Shown here piece after piece: positions 48,507 through 60,270 of a stretch of 64,000 bases of DNA. Under the pieces are notes generated by a model. The model did no database searches and was not told the DNA's origin. It saw nothing but the letters and a program-made list of their open reading frames with translations. Origin of the DNA: Paracoccus sp. C2R09 (GTDB lineage: Bacteria; Pseudomonadota; Alphaproteobacteria; Rhodobacterales; Rhodobacteraceae); assembly GCF_018860625.1 (NCBI RefSeq), contig NZ_JAHKQB010000029.1, positions 62,001 through 126,000 of the forward strand, read 5' to 3'. Each line of letters begins with the position of its first letter. The first letter of the stretch is position 1. The position numbers and the translations under genes are program-made.

Positions 48507-48980
48507 ATGACGAAATCCACCCCCCGTATCGCCTTCATCAGGGCCCGCTGGCATGCCGATGTCGTGGACCGGGCCCATGACGGCTTCCTGTCCGAAGCCG
48601 CAACGCTGATGCCCGGCGCGACCGTCGATGCCTTCGACGCCCCCGGCGCGTTCGAGATGCCGCTGCTGGCCCGGAAGCTGGCACAGACCGGCCGCTATGA
48701 CGCGGTGGTCGCCGCCGCGCTGGTCGTCGATGGCGGCATCTATCGCCACGATTTCGTGGCGCAGGCCGTGGTGTCGGGCCTGATGCAGGCCGGGCTCGAG
48801 ACGGATGTGCCCTGCTTCTCGGTGTCGCTGACGCCGCACAACTACCAGGAAACCGAGCTGCTGACGGGCTTCTATCGCGATCATTTCGTGAAGAAGGGGC
48901 GTGAGGCCGCGCATGCGGTTCACGCCACCCTGACCACCATCGCCGTCATCGCAGCGCCGGATCGGGTGCAGGCGGCATGA
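48507..48980 (+). CDS. ribH: 6,7-dimethyl-8-ribityllumazine synthase (RibH2 type)
   Basis: Makes the riboflavin precursor lumazine from 5-amino-6-ribitylaminouracil and dihydroxybutanone phosphate. The 157-residue protein has GAFEMP and the catalytic histidine in YRHDFVA. It matches the decameric RibH2 type of alphaproteobacteria rather than the icosahedral form. It is directly under the FMN riboswitch, and its stop overlaps the following alcohol dehydrogenase start (ATGA). Confidence 0.93.
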   Translation: MTKSTPRIAFIRARWHADVVDRAHDGFLSEAATLMPGATVDAFDAPGAFEMPLLARKLAQTGRYDAVVAAALVVDGGIYRHDFVAQAVVSGLMQAGLETDVPCFSVSLTPHNYQETELLTGFYRDHFVKKGREAAHAVHATLTTIAVIAAPDRVQAA

Positions 48981-50122
48981 TCGGGGGCTTCGCATTCGCC
49001 ACCGCGACCGAGATCGCCTTCGGGCGCGGTCTGGCCGAAACCGCTGCCGCGCGGGTGGCGGAACATGGACGCCGGATCGTCCTGTGTCACGGGGCGAATG
49101 CGGGGCGCGCCGATTTCCTGGCCGATGGGCTGACGGGGCAAGGCTGCGAGGTGACGCGCCTGAGTGTCGCCCGCGAACCCGACCTGCCGATGCTGGAGGA
49201 CGCGCTGACCCGCACGGGCGGCGCCGATGCGGTCGTGGCCATCGGCGGTGGCGCGGTGATCGACGCGGGTAAGGCGCTGGCAGCGCTGCTGCCCGCCACG
49301 CGCCCCGTGATGGACCACCTGGAGGTCGTGGGCCAGGGGCTGCCGCTGGACGTGGCCCCCTTGCCCTTCATCGCGCTGCCCACCACCGCGGGCACGGGCG
49401 CCGAGGTGACGCGCAACGCGGTCATTGGTGTGCCCGAACATCGCCGCAAGGTCAGCCTGCGCGATCCGCGCATGCTGCCGCGTCTTGCCATCGTGGACCC
49501 TGCGCTGACGGATGGCTGCCCGCGCGGGATCACGCTGGCCTCGGGGCTGGACGCGATCACGCAGGTGATCGAGCCCTATGTCTCGACCCGCGCGAACCCG
49601 ATGACGGATGCGATCTGCGCCGATGCGATCCCGCGCGGGCTGGCCGCGCTGATCCGCCTGATGCGGGCCGAGGATCCCGATGCCCGCGACGAGATGGCCT
49701 GGACCAGCCTTGCAGGTGGCCTTGCGCTGGCGAATTCGGGACTGGGCGCGGTGCATGGGCTGGCGGGTCCGCTTGGCGGGCTGTCGGGGGCGCCACATGG
49801 CGCGATCTGCGGCGTGCTGCTGCCGCATGTGCTGCGCGTGAATTGGGCGGCGGTCACGGGGCGGGCGGCGGACCGGCTGGACCGGGTGGGCGAATGGATC
49901 GGCGCGGCCTTCGGGCAACCGGATGCGGGGCTGGACCGTGCGGCGGGGATACTGGCGGACTGGTCCGCGGAATGCGGGCTGCGGCCCCTCTCGGCGCTTG
50001 GCGTGGATGCGGATATGCGAAACGCCGCAGCGATCGCTGCGGCGTCATCGTCGTCCATGAAGGCCAACCCCGCCACCCTGACCGCCGATCAGCTGATCGA
50101 CGTGATGCAGGCGGCGGGCTAG
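48977..50122 (+). CDS. Iron-containing alcohol dehydrogenase
   Basis: A 381-residue group III alcohol dehydrogenase: AIGGGAVIDAGKA for NAD, PTTAGTGAEVT, and the metal-binding histidines in AVHGLAGPLGG and GAPHGAICG. Its ATG overlaps the ribH stop, so it falls under FMN riboswitch control. Substrate unknown; the link to riboflavin metabolism is by position only. Convergent with nrdF. Confidence 0.88.
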   Translation: MIGGFAFATATEIAFGRGLAETAAARVAEHGRRIVLCHGANAGRADFLADGLTGQGCEVTRLSVAREPDLPMLEDALTRTGGADAVVAIGGGAVIDAGKALAALLPATRPVMDHLEVVGQGLPLDVAPLPFIALPTTAGTGAEVTRNAVIGVPEHRRKVSLRDPRMLPRLAIVDPALTDGCPRGITLASGLDAITQVIEPYVSTRANPMTDAICADAIPRGLAALIRLMRAEDPDARDEMAWTSLAGGLALANSGLGAVHGLAGPLGGLSGAPHGAICGVLLPHVLRVNWAAVTGRAADRLDRVGEWIGAAFGQPDAGLDRAAGILADWSAECGLRPLSALGVDADMRNAAAIAAASSSSMKANPATLTADQLIDVMQAAG

Positions 50123-50126
50123 GGGA

Positions 50127-53273
<3,147 letters not shown>

Positions 53274-53289
<16 letters not shown>

Positions 53290-53687
53290 GTCATTCCCCA
53301 GAATTGTTCAAGCCCGTTGCGGATGCGGGCGGTGTCGGTTTCGGTTCCCGCAAGCTCGAACCGGTCGAGCATGGGGACTTGGCATTTCTCGGCGATGATC
53401 CGGGCCGCAAGCCCGAAGGTCGGCCCGAAATTGCGGTTGCCCGCGCCGATGACACCCCGGATCAGGGCGCGTCGGGCGGGATCGTTCAGAAAGCGGATCA
53501 CCTGCTTGGGAACCGCGCCCGCGCCCGTGCCGTCGGCATAGGTGGGGCAGATCATCACGTAGGGGGCGTCGGGGCGGGGCATCGGATCGTCCTGCCGGAT
53601 CGGGATGCGCAGGCCGGGCAACCCGAGGGTCGCCACGAAGCGCGCGGTGTTTCCCGACCCCGAGGAGTAGAAGACCAGCCCCGACAT
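53274..53687 (-). CDS. nrdI: NrdI flavodoxin-like activator
   Basis: A 137-residue flavodoxin-like protein that supplies the oxidant needed to assemble the manganese cofactor of NrdF. Begins [21 protein letters not shown], the FMN phosphate loop. Sits between nrdH and nrdE with tight spacing (4 bases from nrdH). Confidence 0.92.
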
Positions 53688-53691
53688 CGTC

Positions 53692-53916
53692 TCAGGCCAG
53701 CTGGCCGATCATGTCGGGACGGAAGCCCGCCCAGTGCAGGTCGTCATTGGCGATGACCACCGGTGCCTGGCGATAGCCGAGCGCGGTCACGCGTTCCATC
53801 GCGTCGTCGTCCTGGGTCAGGTCGATGACGTCATAGGTGATGCCGCGTGCGTCCAGCGCACGGGTGGTCGCGGTGCACTGCACGCAGGCAGGTTTCGAAT
53901 AGACCGTGATCGTCAT
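53692..53916 (-). CDS. nrdH: NrdH glutaredoxin-like reductant
   Basis: A 74-residue thioredoxin-fold protein with active site CVQC and the substrate-binding tail WAGFRPDMIGQL, the classical NrdH end. It donates electrons to NrdE. First gene of the operon; AAGGAAAG precedes the ATG. Its 5' leader of about 230 bases holds the riboswitch-like element below. Confidence 0.93.
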   Translation of the reverse strand: MTITVYSKPACVQCTATTRALDARGITYDVIDLTQDDDAMERVTALGYRQAPVVIANDDLHWAGFRPDMIGQLA

Positions 53917-54021
53917 GGCCGTCGCTTTCCTTGTCTTCGGGGCGCGTCGGGGACGGGGCCGCGATCCGCCGCAGGGGGCAGTCCGCCGCCGGGCCCTCTG
54001 CCCGGTGTCGTTCAAATGCCA

Positions 54022-54140
54022 TCATGGCCGGCTGCCGGGGCTTGCGGTGCCGGGGAACGATCCCCGCGATTGCCGCGTCCCGTTGCAGTAAATTGCCCGG
54101 ATGTTCACCAGGTTTCCGTTTCGCCCTCGGATTGAATCAC
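54022..54140 (-). ncRNA. Putative cobalamin riboswitch in the nrdHIEF leader
   Basis: On the minus strand the leader reads GGAAACCTGGTGAACATCC, then CTGCAACGGGACGCGG, and ends AAGCCCCGGCAGCCGGCC. These match the AdoCbl aptamer landmarks GGTGnnAATCC, CCGCAAC-G and the closing AAGnC-GG-ACCnGCC arm, although the classic GCCACTG box is altered (GGCACCG) and the element is short. B12 control of a B12-independent reductase fits organisms that also have the B12-dependent class II enzyme. A covariance-model search would settle it. Confidence 0.55.
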
Positions 54141-54151
54141 GGGCGCCATGA

Positions 54152-54199
54152 CCACATCATCTAGGCGTTTCGCCGCTGTCTGGTCAATATATCTAGTGT
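54152..54199 (-). promoter_or_regulatory. NrdR box pair and promoter of nrdHIEF
   Basis: A good NrdR-like box occupies 54184-54199 (TCAATATATCTAGTGT, 13 of 16 consensus positions by eye). A weaker copy starts exactly 32 bases away at 54152 (CCACATCATCTAGGCG), the usual three-turn spacing. Between them, minus-strand TTGACC (54182-54187) and TAGATG with an 18-base spacer give a promoter for nrdH, so both boxes overlap promoter elements, as expected for the NrdR repressor. Confidence 0.6.
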
Positions 54200-54268
54200 C
54201 AGTTTTTGGGGCTTGACGGACAATCCGTCGCAGAATCCGCACATGTCCGAAGGGGGTCCCCGGAACGC

Positions 54269-54297
54269 GAAAGGCGCCCGGCTAAACCCGGACGCCC
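54269..54297 (-). terminator. Terminator of the universal stress protein gene
   Basis: Read on the minus strand, GGCGTCCGG and CCGGGCGCC form a 9-base stem (one wobble) around a 6-base loop followed by TTTC, 35 bases past the gene end at 54332. Confidence 0.65.
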
Positions 54298-54331
54298 CTT
54301 GATGCAAGCGCGTTTCGAACCGCCCTGCGGA

Positions 54332-55183
54332 TCAGCGGTAAAGCAATACCGGGATGCGCACCGCGCGGACCATCGCGGTGGTGGTGGACCCAATGATCAG
54401 GCTGCGAATCCGGCTGTGGCCATAGGCCCCCATGACCAGCAGATCGAATCCCTCGTCGGTGACGACGCTGTCCAGAACCTCGTCGGGTTCGCCCTGCATG
54501 ACGCGAATCTGCGGGCGCAATCCGGCACTGGCCAGCGTCATCGCCGCATCGTCCAGCTTGTCGCGCATGGCGGGCTTGTCATCGCCCACATGCAGCAGGG
54601 TGATGTCCAGCCCGGCAAAGACCGGGCTGTCGGCCATGCGGCGAATCGCAGTCCGCGCGCTGGCGCTGCCGTCGAAGGCCACCAGCACCCGCCCGATGGG
54701 CCTGAAGGCCCGCGATGCGACGAAGACGGGGATGCGGGTCGCGCGCACCACGCGTTCCAGGTTCGACCCCAGATGCCCGGTCGCGAAATCCGCGCCTTCG
54801 CCGCGCTTGCCGATCACGATGGCGCGCAGGTCGGGTTCCAGCGCGGTCACGGAATCGACCAGGTCGCCCTTGCGCAGCTGCGTCGCAACGGGGTCCACGC
54901 CATCGGCCTTCAGGATCGCCTCGGCATCCTCCAGGATGGCGCGGCCCCGGGCCTGGGCGATGCGGGCGCGGGTGGCGTCGGCCTCGGCCAGCTCGGCCAG
55001 CAGTGCGGACCTTGCGCCCAGCCGCAGCGATCCCGACAGGTCCGAAGCCTCGGCCCCCTCGCGGCGGCCCAGCACATGCATCAGGTCCACCCCTGCCTGC
55101 AGTCTGCCCGCGATCCAGGCGCTGTGATGGCAGACGCTCTCGGAATATGCCGACCCGTCGACGAGTGCCAGAATGCGTGTCAT
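54332..55183 (-). CDS. Tandem universal stress protein
   Basis: A 283-residue protein with two UspA domains. The second domain keeps the ATP-binding motif GAYGHSRIRSLIIGSTT; the first has the related GKRGEGADFATGHLGSN. ATG 55183 with GGAGGAGA upstream gives MTRILALVDGS. It follows the SulP gene by 14 bases on the same strand, so is probably cotranscribed. Confidence 0.87.
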   Translation of the reverse strand: MTRILALVDGSAYSESVCHHSAWIAGRLQAGVDLMHVLGRREGAEASDLSGSLRLGARSALLAELAEADATRARIAQARGRAILEDAEAILKADGVDPVATQLRKGDLVDSVTALEPDLRAIVIGKRGEGADFATGHLGSNLERVVRATRIPVFVASRAFRPIGRVLVAFDGSASARTAIRRMADSPVFAGLDITLLHVGDDKPAMRDKLDDAAMTLASAGLRPQIRVMQGEPDEVLDSVVTDEGFDLLVMGAYGHSRIRSLIIGSTTTAMVRAVRIPVLLYR

Positions 55184-55197
55184 CCGTTCTCCTCCCC

Positions 55198-56691
55198 TCA
55201 ATGCGCGGACAGCTTGTCGAGCGCCCCCGGCTTGTCATGCAGCGCAAGCTTGTCGACCAGCGTCTCGGACGCCTCGTTCATGCCGGTGATCCGAACCTCG
55301 GCCCCTTCGCGGCGGAACTTGAGGACGACCATGTCCAAGGCCTGGACCGAGCTGATGTCCCAGATATGTGCGCGGCTGACATCGATCGTCACATGTTCCG
55401 GCGCTTCGCGGAAGTCGAAAGCTGCGGCAAAATCCTCGGCCGAGCCGTAGAACATCTGCCCCTCGACCACATAGGTGCGGTGGCGGCCATCCTCGGACAG
55501 GGTCGAGGAGACGCGGAACAGCTGCGCGATCTTGCCCGCGAAGAAGATGCCCGACAGCAGCACCCCCGCAAGCACGCCGATGGCCAGATTGTGGGTCCAG
55601 ACCACCGTGGCGACCGTCGCCAGCATCACGATCGAGGACGACCGCGGATGCGTGCGCAGCTGCGCGATCGACGACCAGCTGAACGTGCCGATGGACACCA
55701 TGATCATGATCGCGACCAGCGCGGGCATCGGAATGCGGCCGACCAGATCGCCCAGGCCCACGCAGAGGATCAGCAGCACGGTTCCCGCCGTGAAGGCCGA
55801 CAGACGCCCGCGTCCGCCCGATTTCACGTTGATGACCGACTGGCCGATCATCGCGCAGCCCGCCATCCCGCCGATGAAGCCGGTGGCCGTGTTCGCGATG
55901 CCCTGGCCGATGCATTCCTGGTTGCGGTCCGACCGGGTATCGGTCAGCTCGTCCACGATGTTCTGGGTCATCAGGCTTTCCAGCAGGCCCACGACGGCGA
56001 TGGCCGCGGAATAGGGCAGGATGATCAGCAGGGTCTCCAGCGTGACGGGGATCTGCGGGATCATGAAGACCGGCAGGCTGTCGGGCAGGGCGCCCAGATC
56101 GCCCACGGTGCGCACGTCCCAGCCCAGCATCGCGACCAGCACGGTCAGCACGACGATCGTCACCAGCGGCGAGGGAATGGATTTCGTGATGCGCGGGAAC
56201 AGGTAGATGATCGCAAGCCCCGCCGCGACCAGCGCGTAACCCAGCAGGCCCACGCCATCGCGCGAGAATTCAAGCTCGGGCAGCTGGGCGATGAAGATCA
56301 GGATCGCCAGGGCGTTCACGAAGCCGGTCATCACCGATTTCGAGACGTAGCGCATGAAGCGGCCCAGCCGCAGCAGGCCCATCGCGATCTGGATCAGGCC
56401 CGCCAGCACGGTCGCGGCCAGCAGGTATTGCAGCCCGTGATCGCGCACCAGCGTCACCATCAGCACGGCCGTCGCCGCGGTCGCCGCCGAGATCATGCCC
56501 GGACGCCCGCCGGTGAAGGCGATGATCACCGCGATCGAGAAGCTGGCATAGAGCCCGACCTTCGGGTCCACGCCCGCGATGATGGAAAAGGCGATCGCCT
56601 CGGGGATCAGGGCAAGCGCCACGACCAGCCCCGAAAGCAGGTCTCCGCGGATATTGCCGAACCACTGGTTGCGGTATTCGGTAAGGGTCAT
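55198..56691 (-). CDS. SulP family anion permease with STAS domain
   Basis: A 497-residue transporter with 10-12 helices (start [17 protein letters not shown]), the SulP motif region [17 protein letters not shown], and a C-terminal STAS domain from about 390. Substrates in the family include sulphate and bicarbonate; this one is not resolved. The leader is structured, see 56771-56850. USP gene follows. Confidence 0.88.
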   Translation of the reverse strand: MTLTEYRNQWFGNIRGDLLSGLVVALALIPEAIAFSIIAGVDPKVGLYASFSIAVIIAFTGGRPGMISAATAATAVLMVTLVRDHGLQYLLAATVLAGLIQIAMGLLRLGRFMRYVSKSVMTGFVNALAILIFIAQLPELEFSRDGVGLLGYALVAAGLAIIYLFPRITKSIPSPLVTIVVLTVLVAMLGWDVRTVGDLGALPDSLPVFMIPQIPVTLETLLIILPYSAAIAVVGLLESLMTQNIVDELTDTRSDRNQECIGQGIANTATGFIGGMAGCAMIGQSVINVKSGGRGRLSAFTAGTVLLILCVGLGDLVGRIPMPALVAIMIMVSIGTFSWSSIAQLRTHPRSSSIVMLATVATVVWTHNLAIGVLAGVLLSGIFFAGKIAQLFRVSSTLSEDGRHRTYVVEGQMFYGSAEDFAAAFDFREAPEHVTIDVSRAHIWDISSVQALDMVVLKFRREGAEVRITGMNEASETLVDKLALHDKPGALDKLSAH

Positions 56692-56770
56692 CTTGAACGG
56701 TCCTCTGCCCTGTGTCGGTCGGTCCTTCGCAGGGCGTTCCGGCATCGGTTCAGGGCTTCGTCAGGAATTG

Positions 56771-56850
56771 TCCGGCGGATCAGCGGCCGGAAGAGCCACC
56801 CGGAATCTCACCGGGTCCATGCAATTGGGGCGCTGATAGCGGCGCGCCCC
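56771..56850 (-). ncRNA. Structured leader RNA upstream of the SulP gene
   Basis: Three hairpins follow each other on the minus strand: GGGGCGC/GCGCCCC (56827-56850), ACCCGG/CCGGGT (56798-56816) and TCCGGC/GCCGGA (56771-56791). No protein frame is convincing. Candidate sul1 RNAs of unknown function have been described upstream of SulP genes in alphaproteobacteria; the position fits, but I cannot compare sequences here. It could be a sulphate- or metabolite-related control element. Confidence 0.4.
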
Positions 56851-56880
56851 TGCAAGATCAACCTTCGGGTGGCTTGGGCA

Positions 56881-56914
56881 TGCCCCCCGCACCGGGACTG
56901 CGGCACGGGGGGCA
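56881..56914 (-). terminator. Hairpin terminator candidate after the BCCT gene
   Basis: Perfect 9-base arms TGCCCCCCG (56881-56889) and CGGGGGGCA (56906-56914), 19 bases past the transporter stop. No T-run. Confidence 0.45.
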
Positions 56915-56933
56915 CGCATGTGGGCACGCTTGC

Positions 56934-58589
56934 CTAGTTCTGAGGTGCCGGGTCTTCGGATGCCTTTTCCTCGGGCTCGAACTCGCTCAGATCGGGGCGG
57001 CGGCCGATCGTGACGTGGTCGATATCCTCGGCGGCGAAGCCCCGGATCAGGGCGGGGATCATCATGAAGACCAGGATGAAGATCGGCAGGCCCACCACGG
57101 TGATGACCTGCTGCAGCGCGGTCAGCCCGGCCTCGCCCGCAAGGACGATCAGCATGGCGGCGATCAGCCCCTCGGCCAGGCCCCAGAAGACGCGCTGGTG
57201 AACCGGGCCCGCCGTCTGGCTGCCCGAACACAGCATGTCGACGACCAGCGACGCCGAATCCGACGAGGTGGCGAAGAAGATCGCGACCACGATCACCGCC
57301 AGCCCCTGCATCAGATGCGCGAAGGGCAGCTGCTCGAAGAAGGCGAACATCGCCAGCGGGATCGATTCCGACACGGCGGCGCTGATCGTGCCCGCTTGGG
57401 CGCCCATCGCCTCGCGTGCCTGAAGGCCCAGCCCGTCCATCACCAGCGCCTGCCAGCCGAAGATCGCGAACCAGATCACGGTGAACAGCGACGGCGCCAG
57501 CAGCACGCCTGCCACGAATTCGCGCACCGTCCGCCCCCGAGAGATGCGCGCCACGAACAGCCCGATGAAGGGCGACCAGGTGACCGTCCAGGCCCAGTAG
57601 AAGACCGTCCAGTCGCCCTGCCAGCCCCAGTCGCCGTTCTGCATGCCGTTGCCGTGCAGCATGTCGTTCCATAAGGCCAGCCGCGGCAGGTTCGACAGGT
57701 AGAGGCCCACCGTTTCCACCATGCCGCGCAGCAGGAACAGCGTCGCGCCAGTCAGCAGGACGAAGATCATCAGACCGACCGCCATGCCGATATTCAGGTT
57801 CGACAGCATGCGGACCCCGCTGTCGAGGCCCGCGACGATGGATGCGGTGGCCACCAGCGTCAGCACCGTCAGGATGGCCACGCGCAGGAAGGTGCCGTTT
57901 TCCCAGCCGAACAGCTCGGACAGGCCCGCCGCCACCTGCGACGACCCAAGGCCCAGTGACACCGCCACCCCGAACAGCGTGCCGAGGATCGCGGCGATGT
58001 CGATGGCCTTGCCGATGGGGCCGTGGATGCGTTCGCGCAGCAGCGGATAGAAGACCGAACTGACGCGGACGGGCAGATCGTAGCGGTTGATGAAATAGGC
58101 GAAGGCCAGCCCCGGCAGCGCGAAGATCGTCCAGGTGTGCAGCGCAAGGTGATAGAGCGCGATCGAGATTGCGTCCTGCGCGGCCTCGACGGTATAGGGC
58201 TCGACGCCGGGCAGGGGCGGGGACTGGAAATGGCTGATGGGCTCGGCCACGCCCCAGAACATCAGCACCGTGCCGATCCCGCCCGCGAACAGCATCGTGA
58301 ACCAGGACACGTTGCTGTATTCGGGGCGCGAATTGCGTGGACCCAGCCGGATATGTCCGTGCCGGGAAACGGCGGCCCAGACGAGGAAGCCCAGCCAGAC
58401 GTTCACGCCCAGGATGAAGAACCAGCCAAGATTGGTCACGATCCAGGCGCGGCCCGCGGCAAAGGCATCCCCGATGGTTTCGGGTGCGGCCACAAGGGCC
58501 AATACGAAGACGACGCTCAGGCCCGCCGCGCTGAAGAAGATTGTCGGGTCAGCCTTCAGACCCAGTCGGTTGGCCAATCGTTCGAGCAT
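56934..58589 (-). CDS. BCCT family betaine/choline/carnitine transporter
   Basis: A 551-residue osmolyte symporter with 12 helices. It has the sodium-type segment FAGGIGTVLMFWGVAEP and the conserved WTVFYWAWTVTWSPF box that lines the quaternary-amine site. The acidic C-terminal tail (EFEPEEKASEDPAP) is short compared with osmosensing BetP. Neighbours give no catabolic clue. Confidence 0.92.
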   Translation of the reverse strand: MLERLANRLGLKADPTIFFSAAGLSVVFVLALVAAPETIGDAFAAGRAWIVTNLGWFFILGVNVWLGFLVWAAVSRHGHIRLGPRNSRPEYSNVSWFTMLFAGGIGTVLMFWGVAEPISHFQSPPLPGVEPYTVEAAQDAISIALYHLALHTWTIFALPGLAFAYFINRYDLPVRVSSVFYPLLRERIHGPIGKAIDIAAILGTLFGVAVSLGLGSSQVAAGLSELFGWENGTFLRVAILTVLTLVATASIVAGLDSGVRMLSNLNIGMAVGLMIFVLLTGATLFLLRGMVETVGLYLSNLPRLALWNDMLHGNGMQNGDWGWQGDWTVFYWAWTVTWSPFIGLFVARISRGRTVREFVAGVLLAPSLFTVIWFAIFGWQALVMDGLGLQAREAMGAQAGTISAAVSESIPLAMFAFFEQLPFAHLMQGLAVIVVAIFFATSSDSASLVVDMLCSGSQTAGPVHQRVFWGLAEGLIAAMLIVLAGEAGLTALQQVITVVGLPIFILVFMMIPALIRGFAAEDIDHVTIGRRPDLSEFEPEEKASEDPAPQN

Positions 58590-58595
58590 CCTGTC

Positions 58596-58622
58596 CCCTC
58601 GGTTCCTTCACGTTCCCGAGGG
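58596..58622 (-). terminator. Hairpin after the five-gene pterin-like operon
   Basis: Arms CCCTCGG (58596-58602) and CCGAGGG (58616-58622) pair perfectly right at the stop codon of the RibD-C gene and before the BCCT start at 58589. There is no T-run; it may separate the two units. Confidence 0.35.
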
Positions 58623-59465
58623 TCAAGCGATCAGCATCCCGTTTCGTTCCCTGCCGTCTTGCGCTGTGTGCAAGGGCCTGCAGGCAGCTGCCGCACGGGG
58701 GGCCAGCGCGCAATCGAAGACGATGTCGCCGCCGATGTTGAAGACCCGCGTATCGGGGCGGATCGCGTCCGACAGGCGATCCACCGGCGAACGCGTCGTC
58801 AGCCCCTGGGGGCCGTTCCCGATGATCAGGGGCGAGACCGAGACCTGCAGCCGGTCCAAGAGCCCGTCCTCCAGAAAATTGGTGATGGTCGATCCGCCAC
58901 CCTCGATCAGCAGCGAACCGATATCAAGGTTGCGGATCCCCTGCAGGATGGCTGCGGGATCCAGGCGCCCGTCCGTCAGCGGCAGGTGCAGGACCTCGAC
59001 CCCGTCGGGGCGGGGGCGTCGCACCGATTGCACGACGACCCGGCGCGCGCCGTCGTCGCGCAGCACGGGCGCGTCATCGGGCAACCTGCCGCGCGGGTCG
59101 ATCACGATCCGGGCGGGGTTGTGCCCGCTGCACAGCCGCACCGTCAGCCGGGGCGTGTCGTGCAGCGCGGTGCCCACGCCGATCACCACACCGTCGACAA
59201 GGGCACGCAGACGGTGCAGATGGGCCAGCCCCTCGGGGCCGGACACGTCGCGCGCATCGCCCGATGCCGTGGCGACGCGCCCGTCCAGCGACTGGCCGAT
59301 CTGGGCGAATGTCATGGGTCCCAGATCGCGTCGCGCCAGCGGACCGTAAAGATCCAGCGCCGCGCGTTCCGTATCCGAGAACCTGCCGCAACATGTGCAG
59401 GCCCGGCCCGACCTGACGGTCAGGATGCGGTCCCAGACCCTTGGCGTGACCTCGACGATCTGCAT
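58623..59465 (-). CDS. RibD C-terminal-type reductase, stand-alone
   Basis: A 280-residue NADPH reductase of the dihydrofolate-reductase-like RibD_C family, normally reducing the ribosyl side chain of a diaminopyrimidine in riboflavin synthesis. The core has FAQIGQSLDGRVAT, RALVDGVVIGVGT, RIVIDPRGRLP and LIEGGGSTITNFLEDGLLDR. The deaminase domain of RibD is missing; instead about 55 other residues with CTCCGRFSD precede it. The start MQIVEVTPRVW is used. Last gene of the five-gene operon. Confidence 0.87.
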   Translation of the reverse strand: MQIVEVTPRVWDRILTVRSGRACTCCGRFSDTERAALDLYGPLARRDLGPMTFAQIGQSLDGRVATASGDARDVSGPEGLAHLHRLRALVDGVVIGVGTALHDTPRLTVRLCSGHNPARIVIDPRGRLPDDAPVLRDDGARRVVVQSVRRPRPDGVEVLHLPLTDGRLDPAAILQGIRNLDIGSLLIEGGGSTITNFLEDGLLDRLQVSVSPLIIGNGPQGLTTRSPVDRLSDAIRPDTRVFNIGGDIVFDCALAPRAAAACRPLHTAQDGRERNGMLIA

Positions 59466-59496
59466 GGCTTTCCCCCCTCGCGACTGCGTCCTCTCC

Positions 59497-60270
59497 TCAG
59501 CCTGCGCAAGGCGGCAGGGCGAGGATATCGATATGACCCACATGGCAGCGACTTTGTTCCGCGATCCGGATGCGATTTCGGCCCCATTCGGCCGCATCGG
59601 CATTGCCGGCTTCGGCTGCGGCGCTGGCGATGCCTTCCAGCAGCGCGCGGTGCAGCGGTGCCTCGGCCCCGTTCAGCGACCAGGGGCTGTCGGCGTGATG
59701 GACGCGGAAACCCGCCTTGCGCAGGATCTCGACCGAGCGGGGGCCGCTGTCGGGGCCCAAGGCCGCGCCCAGGCCCTTGTCGCCGCGCTGGTGGTCGTTG
59801 AAGGCCCGCGTGACCGACGCGTCGCCCGGCAGATGCGGCTGCCAGCGCATCACGCCGTCATAGGACAGCGCCGCATAGAAGGGCAGCCGGGCGGCGGCCA
59901 GCCTGTCGGCCAAGCGCGCGATCCAGTCGGCAGGCATCAGGTCCAGAAGCGCCGAGGCGGTCACCAGCGTGACGCCCTCCAGCGGCAGGGCATCCAGATC
60001 GCGCAGGTCCATGGCCCGCGTCTCGACGCTGCCATGCGCATCGGACCGGGCCTGCTCCAGCAGATCCGCATCATTGTCGACCAGTCGCCATGCCGCGTGA
60101 TCCGGCAGATGCGGCTCCATCACGCGCAGGGTCGATCCGGTGCCGCTGCCAAGGTCCAGGATCACGGGATCCGGCCCTGCAGCCAGCGCCGCCCGGGCAA
60201 CCAGCCCCGCATCGCGCGCCGCACGGTCGGCGGGTTCGCGCAGCGCCAGCCATTCGGCGGTGAATGACAT
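59497..60270 (-). CDS. SAM-dependent class I methyltransferase
   Basis: A 257-residue Rossmann methyltransferase. Motif I is VILDLGSGTGSTLR (about 36-49), followed by RLVDNDADLL, the acidic residue that holds the SAM ribose. The substrate-side C-terminal half is unfamiliar. ATG shares a base with the PTPS-like stop (TGATG), so translation is coupled. In this operon it probably methylates the pterin- or pyrimidine-like product. Confidence 0.83.
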   Translation of the reverse strand: MSFTAEWLALREPADRAARDAGLVARAALAAGPDPVILDLGSGTGSTLRVMEPHLPDHAAWRLVDNDADLLEQARSDAHGSVETRAMDLRDLDALPLEGVTLVTASALLDLMPADWIARLADRLAAARLPFYAALSYDGVMRWQPHLPGDASVTRAFNDHQRGDKGLGAALGPDSGPRSVEILRKAGFRVHHADSPWSLNGAEAPLHRALLEGIASAAAEAGNADAAEWGRNRIRIAEQSRCHVGHIDILALPPCAG

